Shown: positions 20,891-42,900 of the stretch, in pieces | Numbering within the stretch: the stretch's first letter is position 1 | Layout: each line of letters opens with the position of its first letter | From: Tubiluchus corallicola | Taxonomy: Eukaryota; Priapulida; Priapulimorpha; Priapulimorphida; Tubiluchidae | DNA: 64,000 bases | Assembly (NCBI GenBank): GCA_030141605.1 | Contig: JAQGDQ010000027.1 | Coordinates: 487,812 to 551,811 of the forward strand | Reading direction: 5' to 3' | The notes under the pieces: generated by a model | Databases searched by the model: none | Told to the model about the DNA's origin: nothing | Seen by the model: only the letters and a program-made list of their open reading frames with translations | Translations under genes and position numbers: made by a program

Positions 20891-22846
20891 ATGGCCTCTC
20901 AGAAGATACTGACAAACTTTTATCCATCAAGAAAAAAGGCAAAGCCTGAAAAATTTTCTTCAAAAACAGGCCAACAGAAGTGTGATGCTGCTGTACCGTC
21001 TGTAGCTGGAATACGAAAAAGTGCAAGGTCACAAAAAGATAAGTTGTATACAGGGAACAATGTAGAGCCTATCGCAAATATTGTGCTACCTGCGTTGAAG
21101 CCAGTATCACCAACAAAAATGCAACAAAAGACTAAAATTTGTGGAAATAATAAATCCTTTTGCACCACAGAGTCTTTATTAGCCTCACCAAAAAAGAAAG
21201 CAAAACGAGAAAATAATAAGAAAGATGAAGACGATAAACCTACTTGCTCTACAGAGTGTTTGTTAGTTTCACCAAAAAAGAAAGCAAAACGAGAGAACAA
21301 AAATCGTTCACATCTCCATATAGCACCCGAAAGAGAGGATTTAGAACAAGAGACCAAAACTTTTGTGGCTAAGGTTAAAAAATCTGATGTTGCTGCTTCT
21401 AAGAGTGAAGTAAACTCAGGTAGTGTTAACGAAATGCTGGACAAGAAGAAAGTTTCTTACACTAGTACATCATCTGATGTCGTAACCAAACCTAAAACCA
21501 ATTTAAATGTTGATCAGAGCAATGCCAGGAAAACAAAAGTGCCAGCACATGAAAGATTCGAACATCTAATTGCTCCAGTACAGAAGTTAAATACAAAACT
21601 TTCAAGGAAACAAACTGTTACCGTCGAAGTTCCGCGTAAACCGGAGCAAGCAGAACTAGTGTCAGAGTCATCTAAAAAAATTCCAGCTCATGAAAAGTTC
21701 CAACATTTAGTTACTCCTGTGCCGCCATCATTGACTCTGCCTCACACATATAAGTTGCTGGGTGAAATGTTTCGATGTGTTGACACCATTGTTGGTATGC
21801 TACACAACAGAATGGAAACTGCAACCTACAGCAGAATTAAAAGTGGGGTTCAAGAAATGTGCAGAAAAACATTTGAAATCACTACTTTGGGAAAAATAAA
21901 GAAGGTGTACCCGACTGCATATGCATTTAGACAAGAGAAAGGTCTTCCCTACTTTGGCAACAGTATGAAAACTGGTGATTACCAACTTACTGTCGAACCA
22001 GTTATTGAAGACCAAATCAGAAAAAATGATACTAAGTCCAATGAGGGCTCATTTGCTTCTCGGTCTCAGTTAACAGCTAGTATGCAGCTTAGTAGACGGA
22101 AAATTTTTCATGCTCAATTGATTAACGTAGTTAAGGCATACCATAAAGTCTGGTTAGCTAACTTGGAAAAGCCCCTTTCAGTGCCTGATGATAAAATAAC
22201 AAGGTGGCATCCAAAGTTTCCTTTAAATGATGTGCCAGATATAGAGCCCGTGGAGCTGCCACAACCACCCGTTGAAGAAAAATATGAAACTGCTCAAGCT
22301 GTGCTTAATAAGGCACAAGGAATGCTAAGCAAACGGGCCCAGGCAGCATTACAGCAAGTAGCGAAAGAAGAAAATATCAAAAATGAGCCCAAGGTTGCAC
22401 AGACAGATTTACCTGATTCTCAAAAGAAACCAGCTGTACCAGTTGGTCCGGCATTAAATGGAATCTCTACAGCTTTGCTGGAAAAGATTAGAGCAAAAGA
22501 GGCAGAAAAAACGCAAAGAGCCATGGTGCGTTCAGAATCCGAAAACAAAAAACTTGCCATGATGGCTCGTTTGCCCGAAATGTGCCGCATTCTACGAACT
22601 TACATTATTACGGAGAAGAAGTCTGCTGTTTCTTTAGAAGGAGCTGTAGAAAAGCTGACAGATAGTTACCATTCTTCAATCACACAAGTGGAAATTACTG
22701 CTCATATACATTTGATGGCTGAGTTAGTTCCAAGGTGGCTTACTATAACAAAAGTCAGGAAAGGTGTCTTCCTTAAAATTGACAAAAATAAAGATGTTCA
22801 AGTTGTATGTCAGTCTATCAACAAGCTAATTCGAGAAAAGCAGTAA
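20891..22846 (+). CDS. CDT1: DNA replication licensing factor CDT1, intronless CDS
   Basis: A 651-codon frame encodes CDT1, the nuclear factor that loads MCM2-7 onto origins with ORC and CDC6 and is restrained by geminin. The N-terminus carries a PIP box, QKILTNFYPSRK (residues 4-15), with Lys at the +4 position, as in PCNA-dependent CRL4-CDT2 degrons. A basic, disordered region follows with two copies of SPKKKAKRE (about 99-107 and 127-135), which look like nuclear localisation and CDK sites. The geminin-binding domain runs from about 263 to 450 (IPAHEKFQHL, LPHTYKLLGEMFRCVDTIVG, RWHPKFPLNDVPDIEP). The C-terminal MCM-binding winged helix is at about 553-640 (KKLAMMARLPEMCRILRTYI). The DNA has no intron, unlike most neighbours. 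The start is fixed by the in-frame TGA just upstream and by the PIP box at the extreme N-terminus. Confidence 0.96.
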   Translation: MASQKILTNFYPSRKKAKPEKFSSKTGQQKCDAAVPSVAGIRKSARSQKDKLYTGNNVEPIANIVLPALKPVSPTKMQQKTKICGNNKSFCTTESLLASPKKKAKRENNKKDEDDKPTCSTECLLVSPKKKAKRENKNRSHLHIAPEREDLEQETKTFVAKVKKSDVAASKSEVNSGSVNEMLDKKKVSYTSTSSDVVTKPKTNLNVDQSNARKTKVPAHERFEHLIAPVQKLNTKLSRKQTVTVEVPRKPEQAELVSESSKKIPAHEKFQHLVTPVPPSLTLPHTYKLLGEMFRCVDTIVGMLHNRMETATYSRIKSGVQEMCRKTFEITTLGKIKKVYPTAYAFRQEKGLPYFGNSMKTGDYQLTVEPVIEDQIRKNDTKSNEGSFASRSQLTASMQLSRRKIFHAQLINVVKAYHKVWLANLEKPLSVPDDKITRWHPKFPLNDVPDIEPVELPQPPVEEKYETAQAVLNKAQGMLSKRAQAALQQVAKEENIKNEPKVAQTDLPDSQKKPAVPVGPALNGISTALLEKIRAKEAEKTQRAMVRSESENKKLAMMARLPEMCRILRTYIITEKKSAVSLEGAVEKLTDSYHSSITQVEITAHIHLMAELVPRWLTITKVRKGVFLKIDKNKDVQVVCQSINKLIREKQ

Positions 22847-24803
22847 ACAGAGTGTACCTTTTGCGTGTCAGATAAATGTCTATAACTATGGCAATTTTTT
22901 TAATGTAATCTATAGTCTTACCACTTGAAAGAAGACCAAAAGTTGTATGTAGTTTTTTTCTTAGGATGGAGTTAGAGTTGTAAATAGACACATTTTCAAA
23001 TTGTACATGTATTGGCTACAAATGTAATATTAGCCACAATATTATTACTCACATGATTGTACAAACTGATAAGCTGGCTTCTGTATCAAAGCTTTACTTT
23101 ACAGCATTATGCATTAAAATCAATAGATACATACAAGTCACAAATACAGTTAAAAGTTGTTAGATGACTTTTAGATGATCTTGTCACGTGTGAATGTATT
23201 TTGGAGGCAGGTCTTGGAGTTGAGATTTTGTGGTCTTGGAGTATTTCTGACTTTGATAAAAAACTGTAGAAATAATTATCGAGATTGTATTTTGTTACAT
23301 AGTCACTGGAAGATAACAAAAAAAAGAAATTTTGTTGAGCAGTAATAAAGCAGTAATGTTCAAATGGACATTTAATTGTAAACTATTGCTGTACAACATT
23401 TTTCAGTGTGCCTTTCTGTCACAGTTATCTTGCAGAATGTAAATCATTGACTACTCACATCTTTAATAACATTGTAACCAGATGAATTAAATCTGATATA
23501 ACCATGTTCATTTTTTAGTTTAGCTATTGAAGAAAAGTGTATATTTTGCTAAGAAATTTTAAAACAATACAGCTGATTTAACTTGTATGTAACAGTTTTA
23601 TATTTTTATAATTATGATACCGTTAATTTTTGTACGACTATGATATAAAAAATCATTTGTAATTAAAATTGCACTAATATTTTTAATTATGGAAGTTAAG
23701 TAGTTAACTGAATAATATTGTTTCTTATAGTCTTTGGCATGCTTAGGAACTTTTGAATCAAGTATTCTTGTATGCGTGATGCAAATAGTTAGTTTACTGT
23801 ATATAGATATCTTTCTTATTAGATGTTTCTTATATTTTTGAAGTTTCTTTTTCAGTGATTCACTAGTTTATGAGAACAGGATAGTGTAAATGATACTTTT
23901 TGATGTCCTTACTGAAAGAAATTTTGATAATAAATAATTATTAGCTTTAGGTGTAAAGGAAATTTTTGTTTCATTGTTTAATGTTTTTACTGGTCATTTG
24001 CATGTTTATGAAATGAAATGGTGCATGTAGTATTTGGCTAAGGTGGCTGCACTTTAACTCTCATGATTTGTACAACAGCAATGACAAAATTAATAGCTAA
24101 AAATTAACTCTCTTATTTTAATTACGTTGCAGATCATCATTAAATGCTACATGTCACTTCGCAAAATAAACTTAGTCTTGAAATATGTAACGATTTACTA
24201 CTTTTTAATTTTTTTTGTATACATGTAATTGACATGGTCAAAGTTATTTTTATTTTTCTGATGTGATTTTTTAAAAGTTTTTCTAGTTTTCCTTAATGTT
24301 AATTATTGCAGATGACAATATTGGTAGAGGAAACACTACTAATAACACAAGTAGTTTCCCTTTAATTATTATTCATAAAGTAATGACAACTATTGGTAAA
24401 AAAGTGGTGTATTGTAGTAAGGTACATTTGTAATAAGATTTAGATGAGAAAAAGTGCTATAATGTCTATAGTGAACTCAGTCAAACCCTTCAGAATTGCT
24501 GTTCTTTGTTCAACTTTAATAGTCAACAAACTTTTTTCACTGTTTCTTTCTAATTCTAAGAAGAGTCGCAAAAATTGATTCATGCTTTTTTAGAATGAAA
24601 ATACAAATATAGGCTGTATTAATAATGCATGTAGTACAGTAATTAGTAACACGTTTTTTTTATAATACTGTGTAGTGGGTAATGCATTAGGGCTTAGCAG
24701 AGACTTGACTAACAGTTAAATGACAATTGCGAAGATCCCTGGTATTGCTTCTTGTCGGACTCTAATGACGGTCGTGCTGATCGTTTTTATTATTTTGATT
24801 GAC
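22847..24803. other. CDT1 3' UTR and CDT1-ELP3 intergenic region
   Basis: AT-rich sequence. AATAAA at about 23344 is a candidate CDT1 polyadenylation signal. Nothing else was recognised before the short first ELP3 exon. Confidence 0.4.
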
Positions 24804-35864
<11,061 letters not shown>

Positions 35865-36968
35865 TCAGCAGATTCCAGTTCTGTTTCTCAGGGAACATTT
35901 GTATTTATTTGCAAGAGTTTTATGTCAAGTGATAAGTACATGTACTCTAACTAATGAACAATTTGAAGAGTTTTTGCGATTTTTGTGCTTGTGTTTTTCT
36001 GCATAAACTGGTAGATTAAAACTGGTGAGAAATCAGAAAATGCATAAAAAATTTCCTTGGCAACTAAAATACGTTACTGCTTCATTTCCGCGTGCATTTA
36101 GTAACTAGGGAAACTAGTAGATACAAAAATAGTCAGCAATTTGTTTATAAGATGTCTTTTTGAAATAAACACCTTAAAATAGATATATATACAATTTATT
36201 CACCAATTCGTTTCAATTTCAATGTTAACAATCATGAAATCTGCATTTACATAGACATTACCAACCATTGTGGTAACGTAATCTATGTACACATGTATGT
36301 CAAATAAATAGCCCTTTTCTGTGTTAATGCGCTGAACCACGGCACAAATACTTGTATTTCTGTCTCAGTTCATCCTTTAAAAAGTTTTATTTACATTGCC
36401 AGTCCTATATAACACTGATGCAGTCTAAATACTTCTGCAGTATAACAAACTGCTTTGCAAGACTTATTAGTACCATACAGGTAATATTAATTCGTTTATT
36501 AAAGTAAATCACACGTTATGTTTCTTTTTGATTTAGCTATCCCTATATTATCAGTGAAAATTGTACATGTGGTTGGTAACACTGATTTAACCAGAAATGT
36601 ACAATAAATGTACCGAACACTGAAATCAATGACTTAAGGTACCAAAGTGAGAAACCATTGGTATATAATATATTTACATACAAAAACATTTTCTTAAGTA
36701 TCACATACAGCAGTGTAGCAACACAAAATATACATTTTACAAACATCCTCTTCGTAGGCCTATAAGATTTGTGCACTAAAACGATAAACCTTTTACAAGA
36801 CTGAACAAGCTTTGTAGTATGAGACACTTTGTAAAACAGCAGAATGTTGCTTGAACATGAGGCAATTATTTAAAACAAAATTAAACCTTCCGACAAATCG
36901 TGCAACAGCCCTCCAAGACAACTAATTACGTTCATAAGACACAAAACACATGACACGAATAATGAACA
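35865..36968. other. Convergent 3' UTRs of ELP3 and TM9SF4
   Basis: ELP3 (+) and TM9SF4 (-) end 1.1 kb apart. AATAAA at 36164-36169 serves ELP3. TTTATT at 36495-36500 (AATAAA on the minus strand) is a candidate for TM9SF4 and would give a 3' UTR of about 470 nt. No further gene was seen. Confidence 0.5.
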
Positions 36969-39900
36969 TCAGTCAATTTTTACAGCAGCATAAATTTTTC
37001 TAATAAAAAAGTAAGCGGCATAAAATCCTATAGTTCCAGTTAGCAAAAAGAATGTGAACACCATGATGAAGGTGTAGCCAAAGTACAACAAAGTAGGAAT
37101 GAACTCTGTGATTTCCAACTGAAACAAATAAAAATAAAAATTCATTAGACATACTATACATCAATTCACTTTCTAACAATTTTGGAATCTTATTACATAG
37201 CTTTAATTGACTTAAGTCTTGCAAATTTATTACAAGACTGCTGTTTAGAAGTTTTTTAGTAATAATTGTAAGTGCAAACAACAAATGAACTCAACTCACC
37301 TTATTCACAAAGTAGAACAAAGAATAAATGAAGACATATACTGCAGAACCGCCACTAACAATGAACGACCGCCACCACCAATGATAATCCTGAAAAATCG
37401 GTAAAATGGCATTTAAAGAAAATTAGTGTGGTGTAAATCAAGTTTCTATAATGTTGACTGCTATACTATTATCCTAGTGTTCTTTCCCCAATAGCCAAGT
37501 CGAGATAACATGTAACTGACGTATGACATTACAAGTGTCTGCTTCATCTAAAATCCTACCATATCAAGTTATGTCACGCTGTGACGCGGCACATATGAGT
37601 GTTCAGCCTAGCGGAACTTCTTCGCTTAATTTTTTTTATGGTTATGTTAAAATGCTCAAATATTATCAGTCACAACTGACAAAGATGTCTATCTAAGCAC
37701 AATTAACTTTAATGTTTGACCACGAAGGTCATGAACATTTTAGTTCTGAGGCACTTTCCAACAACAAATCATACTTTCTAAGATTGGTGAAACTTGATTG
37801 CTGTGTCAGATACTGCCATTAGGCAATTTCAGCAAGACAGTTCTGAAGACCGTCGTGATTATTATCATCATCCACAGTCACAATCAGTCAATACATAAGT
37901 AGTTAACAGCGGACTACAGTAATACAGTAAGATGGTAAAACGATGCGACGATAGCGATTCATACCTCTGCGCATAACTGGAAGTAAACCATGACAATGGA
38001 AATCTGCGAGCACGAAATGACGAGAATGATAAATACGAGAAACAAGAATCCAAATAGATAGTAGAACTGGTTATCCCAAATTGCCTGCAAACAAAAAGCA
38101 TGAAGTTTAAACTTTACTACATGATTAGCTGCATATTTTCCAGTCAGTTCAATGGCTCATGTCAGAGGATTGTCTTTGATAATGAGTTATGTTTTGATCC
38201 CTCAGTGCACAGTGTAAGAGGCATATTTTCCAGTCAGTTCAATGGCTCATGTCAGAGGATTGTCTTTGATAATGAGTTATGTTTTGATCCCTCAGTGCAC
38301 AGTGTAAGAGGAAATGAAAGACCTGCTATACTTAAAAGTTATCACAAATTAGATATAAATATACTTTTACTATTTAACCATTATAATATTTAACCTGGTT
38401 CCTAAAAATCTTTCCACTTTTTGATGTCAAAATCAGAAATTAATGAAAGGTCTTGAACTAATCAAGATTTCATAATGATTAAGAAACTAGTATGAATCAC
38501 AGCCCTGTCTATTTATGATCCTCAAAGTTGTCAAAGGTGGCAACACCAGATTTTAAAACAAATGTTCTTAGTTCAAAATTTCATGCTCTTTCTCACGCCT
38601 TCTGTTGGTTTTGATCATTAATAAAACCTTTACAAAATATCACCACAAATCATAGTAATTAAATTGATTGCATTTTCAATGGTGTTCATCTCCCAATACC
38701 ATTACCAATTAATGACACGTTAATTAATAATTAACTGTAAACCATTTTAGCTTCGAGAGAGCTTCGAGGGAGTAAAGATATCACAAATAATAATAGTTCA
38801 CACAAATTACAATATTTTTTGCCATTTGTATGGAAAAACAACAATTCTTGTATACTCACAGAAAATATAAAAAAAAGCTCAATAAACATGGCACCAAAGG
38901 GTAGAATTCCTGCCATTAATGTGCTAAAAGATACAAGAAACAAAACAATGTTAAAAACAAACGACCTCCATTATCTACACATATTCATAACATCATATTT
39001 AATACGTATATTTAAATATCCACAAAATTCACAACATTATTATTATATTACTGACATGCAAACTATTCATACATAATTCAATTATAATTGACATGTTATA
39101 ATCTATTTAATGAGGCTTTCATAAGCCAAAATTGCTGTAAGGTTATTAAATGATATTTACCTCAAAATAGGATTCATGTACCAAGGGCTTTCAGGTACTT
39201 GGCGTGGAATCTGATTTGTTCGAACAGGATGTTCATACGGCTGTAATAAACATAATTTTAATCAAATACACTAATAATTATCAACAGACAAATGATACAA
39301 AATCTATGAGAATTTGTTATTAAACAAATAAATAAGAGCAGCCTTGGATGAACAAAAACATCATGTGCTTAGGGCCTCAGGGAAAGATGGCCTACACTGT
39401 TTTATCAAATTGAATAATCAACAAAAATTAAAGTAGACCTGAATAGCTGTGGCGGTTTCTGTGTCTGTTTACGATATGGCTGTAAGGATGGGCATCGAGA
39501 TTCTGGCTACTGAGCAGCACTGCCCACATGATGACATTGATTAAATATATAATGTGTCATGAAATATTTCAAGTGTGGCAATGCTTATGGAAATGTGGTG
39601 ATACAAAAACAGGATAATGTTGCTTTTGACTGTTTTTATCACATGGTGGCGATGACAATTACGTGACTACTGTAAATAAATCTCCATTTTATTTAAAATT
39701 TCATTTTATATTTTAGTACTGTTTTTATTCTGAACTACACATACGAGGAGGTACCATAATCTTTAGGTGCTTAGGGCCTCTTGAGGTCTTAATCTTGTCC
39801 TGGAGAACAGGAGTGCAATAACCTATTATACAGTAATTATTAACAGTAGAATGCTGCAAGGTCCACAAGGCTAAACAAATAAATGAGATGGGTAAAAGCA

Positions 39901-42900
39901 AGCACTAAGCATAGCACAACTGCATTTCTAACAATAACCCACCTGTTTTCTGAAGCCAAAATAATAGCCAATAAAAGTAAGAGGGAGTTGAATTCCTAAC
40001 CAAAGGCAAACCAATATCAACATTGTGGTAAATGGTACCTAGAAAACAACAAAAACTTAAAGTTACTCTCCAGTTTGCTTGGCATAACATTAGCAATAAA
40101 AATCAACAGAACTCTATAATTGAATATTTAGCCGTGTCAGATATTGCCTTCAGGCAGTTTCAGCAAGTTTTTTATGAAGACCGTCGTGATTGTTATCATC
40201 ATTCACAGCCTTTGATGCAAACTCTAATGTAGCGAGGAAAGCAATATAATTTGGTTAATTAAATACTGACATAGTTCCACGTATTTTATTACTTTCTTTA
40301 CGATACAAAGAAATAGTTATGCAGACTAAGTCAAGAAATGCGGACAAGTCAAGTTATGATAGACTTCGATAAGTTTACTAAGAACTAAAAGCAATGGTAG
40401 CAACATTCAAAAATGAGATTTTCTGATACCTCACTTGACAGAATTTCAGTTTAAACTGAGGCAATTAATTTTCTCAGAAATCAAAAGTGACCAAATTTTA
40501 AGCAAACTTTCATAACAATGTTGCGGTGGTGAATTCGAACGCCTACAGGGTCAAACCCAACAAATCTTCATCAAAAGCTGTAATTACCGTTTATCATCCA
40601 AAATAGCACAAAATTACAAAAATTAATTTTATTTCCAAGAATCTGCTGCTTACTTCCTCCCTCCCAATTTATATTTAACATTACATTTAAAAAAAACTGC
40701 TTTTCAAAATTTTCCCATCAGTTGGTATTTCATTACATAGGATCACAGACTTCATACATGCTCCGTAAAAATCTACAAAATCATCTCTACTTCTGATTTA
40801 CAGTCATGAAAACTGAAACAGTAATAGTCTTACACTGACATAAATGATTTTTATAACAAAAATTGTACTTACAGCGCCAGACGATCGCTTTCCCCAAATA
40901 AAGAAATTGAGAAAGAATGCTTCACCCAACACGATGCTTGGATACAAAATAGCAGTCTAAAATTGCAAAAAGTTAAAAAAAGCAGTGTTACACTTTAAAA
41001 TCTTCCAGAATTTCAGCTATTTAAGCTTACATATAAAAAGCTTACGATTATTTACACATTTACACTAGAAATATTAAACTTTGGATAACAGCTTTAAAAA
41101 AATGCAGATTTTAGTGAAGAATTTACCTGGACCAGAGATATGAAACCAGTTTTACACCGTAAAATGTCACAAGACCATTAGACTGCCCAAACAAAGGTGT
41201 GATAAGCTCATAGACTGCCAAAATATCTGTTTTGTGTCACAATAATGTAAAATGCCCTTCTAGACATGTTGGTTATCCCAAAGTTAAAATTTCCAAGGAA
41301 CATTGTACCTGTATAGCAGCTCTTTTCCACATGCTACCCCGCATGGTTTTGTAAAGTCTAGCTGCAAAGTATCCGGCAATAAGTCCCATAAATACGTACA
41401 GAAATATGACTGCTGTCATCAGTGCTCCACGAGATGACGGTGACAACATACCCAACATGGCAAAACCTGATAAAGACAACAAGAATACATGTACCATATT
41501 TATTAGTCATGGTCGTAACAAGACAAAGCCACACAAGTATTAGTCAGAATTACTTGTTCGGTTGCAGCACATAACAGTGATATATACAATGCAAATGTGT
41601 ACGTACGAAATAAATGCTCCATCATATACAAGAGACACTCCAAAAATGTGAACAGTAAAGTGCTTATTCAGAAAAAATGACACAAAATGATACAGCAAAA
41701 TAGTTTGTAATAAACCTCCTAAAAACCATTTATCTGTGTTGGTATAACAAAAACAAATTAAAAATATAAAGATGCATGAAATTGTGCACAAGAATAACAG
41801 ATTGGAAATACACAAAGTTGTGCATAATAGAACTTGCTACTATTTAACATATACTTATTTATAAATACAGTAAAACTTCTTTACACCGCCTACTTTGGGA
41901 CTGCAAGAAAACTGGCGTTATAACGAGGTGCATTAATATATACATTGGTATGCAAACACAGACATTTTGTTTTGCTAAAAATTTGGGCATTAAGGGAGGT
42001 TGGCATTATAAAGTGTTCGTTAGAACAAGGTTTGACTGTATTAAGTATTACTATTCGGACAAACCTGCTTTTTGTAGAATATCTAGAGGTCTTCAAATTT
42101 AACTGCATTGCACATTTGTAGGTAGTGATTACAAATATGCATAGCTTCCACTGTGCAACTAGTAAAATTAAAAACATTATCTGCTCACAGCTTCTTACCA
42201 CCATATTACTGCTAGGAACAATACTGCATGAGAAACATTGCAAAAAAAACAACACCTGTTCCAACACAACCAACAACAGTAGCTCCAAATTCAAATTGAA
42301 CTGTAAACAAAATTAAATGCACAAACCTATCGTGATAAATGCCATGAAGAAAAGTTGAATGCCTGTTCCAATCAATGCAGAGAAAAGTTTCGGGTATCGC
42401 GGAGGTCTAAACACGTCACCGTGTACTAACTTCCAACCAGTCTCTTCTAAAGTGTCCTCCTGTGAAGTTGAAAATAGATTTTAACATGTAAAATTGCTCA
42501 TCTTTACAAATGTTTTTTGTTTTACAATTTGGCATTTTTTGCCTGGACGTTTGTACAAACTTGCTACAAACGATAGCAAATTTTTAACATGTAACTAACA
42601 TGAAATTGGTTGCCTGGTAATAAAATATTTATTGCTTTTATTCTACAATAAATTTCGTTCTGCAATAAATGTTCTACTTATACTTACAATGTCTTCATCA
42701 CGATTGTATTGCGCTATATCACGTCGTAATGTGCGTATGATGATCATAGTAAGTATTCCAGACAGAAAAAATACGACGACCACAGAATTTATGATACTAA
42801 ACCAATGTATCTGAACATCGGACATTGCTAAATATGTGTCCCATCGAGATGCCCAACGAATATTGTCTGACTGTGTCCACGTTACATCATAGGTAAACAA

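Noticed and set aside
20920-21444. 174-codon minus-strand frame inside CDT1
   Set aside because: Antisense of the CDT1 coding sequence, repetitive Phe/Ser/Leu, no family match.
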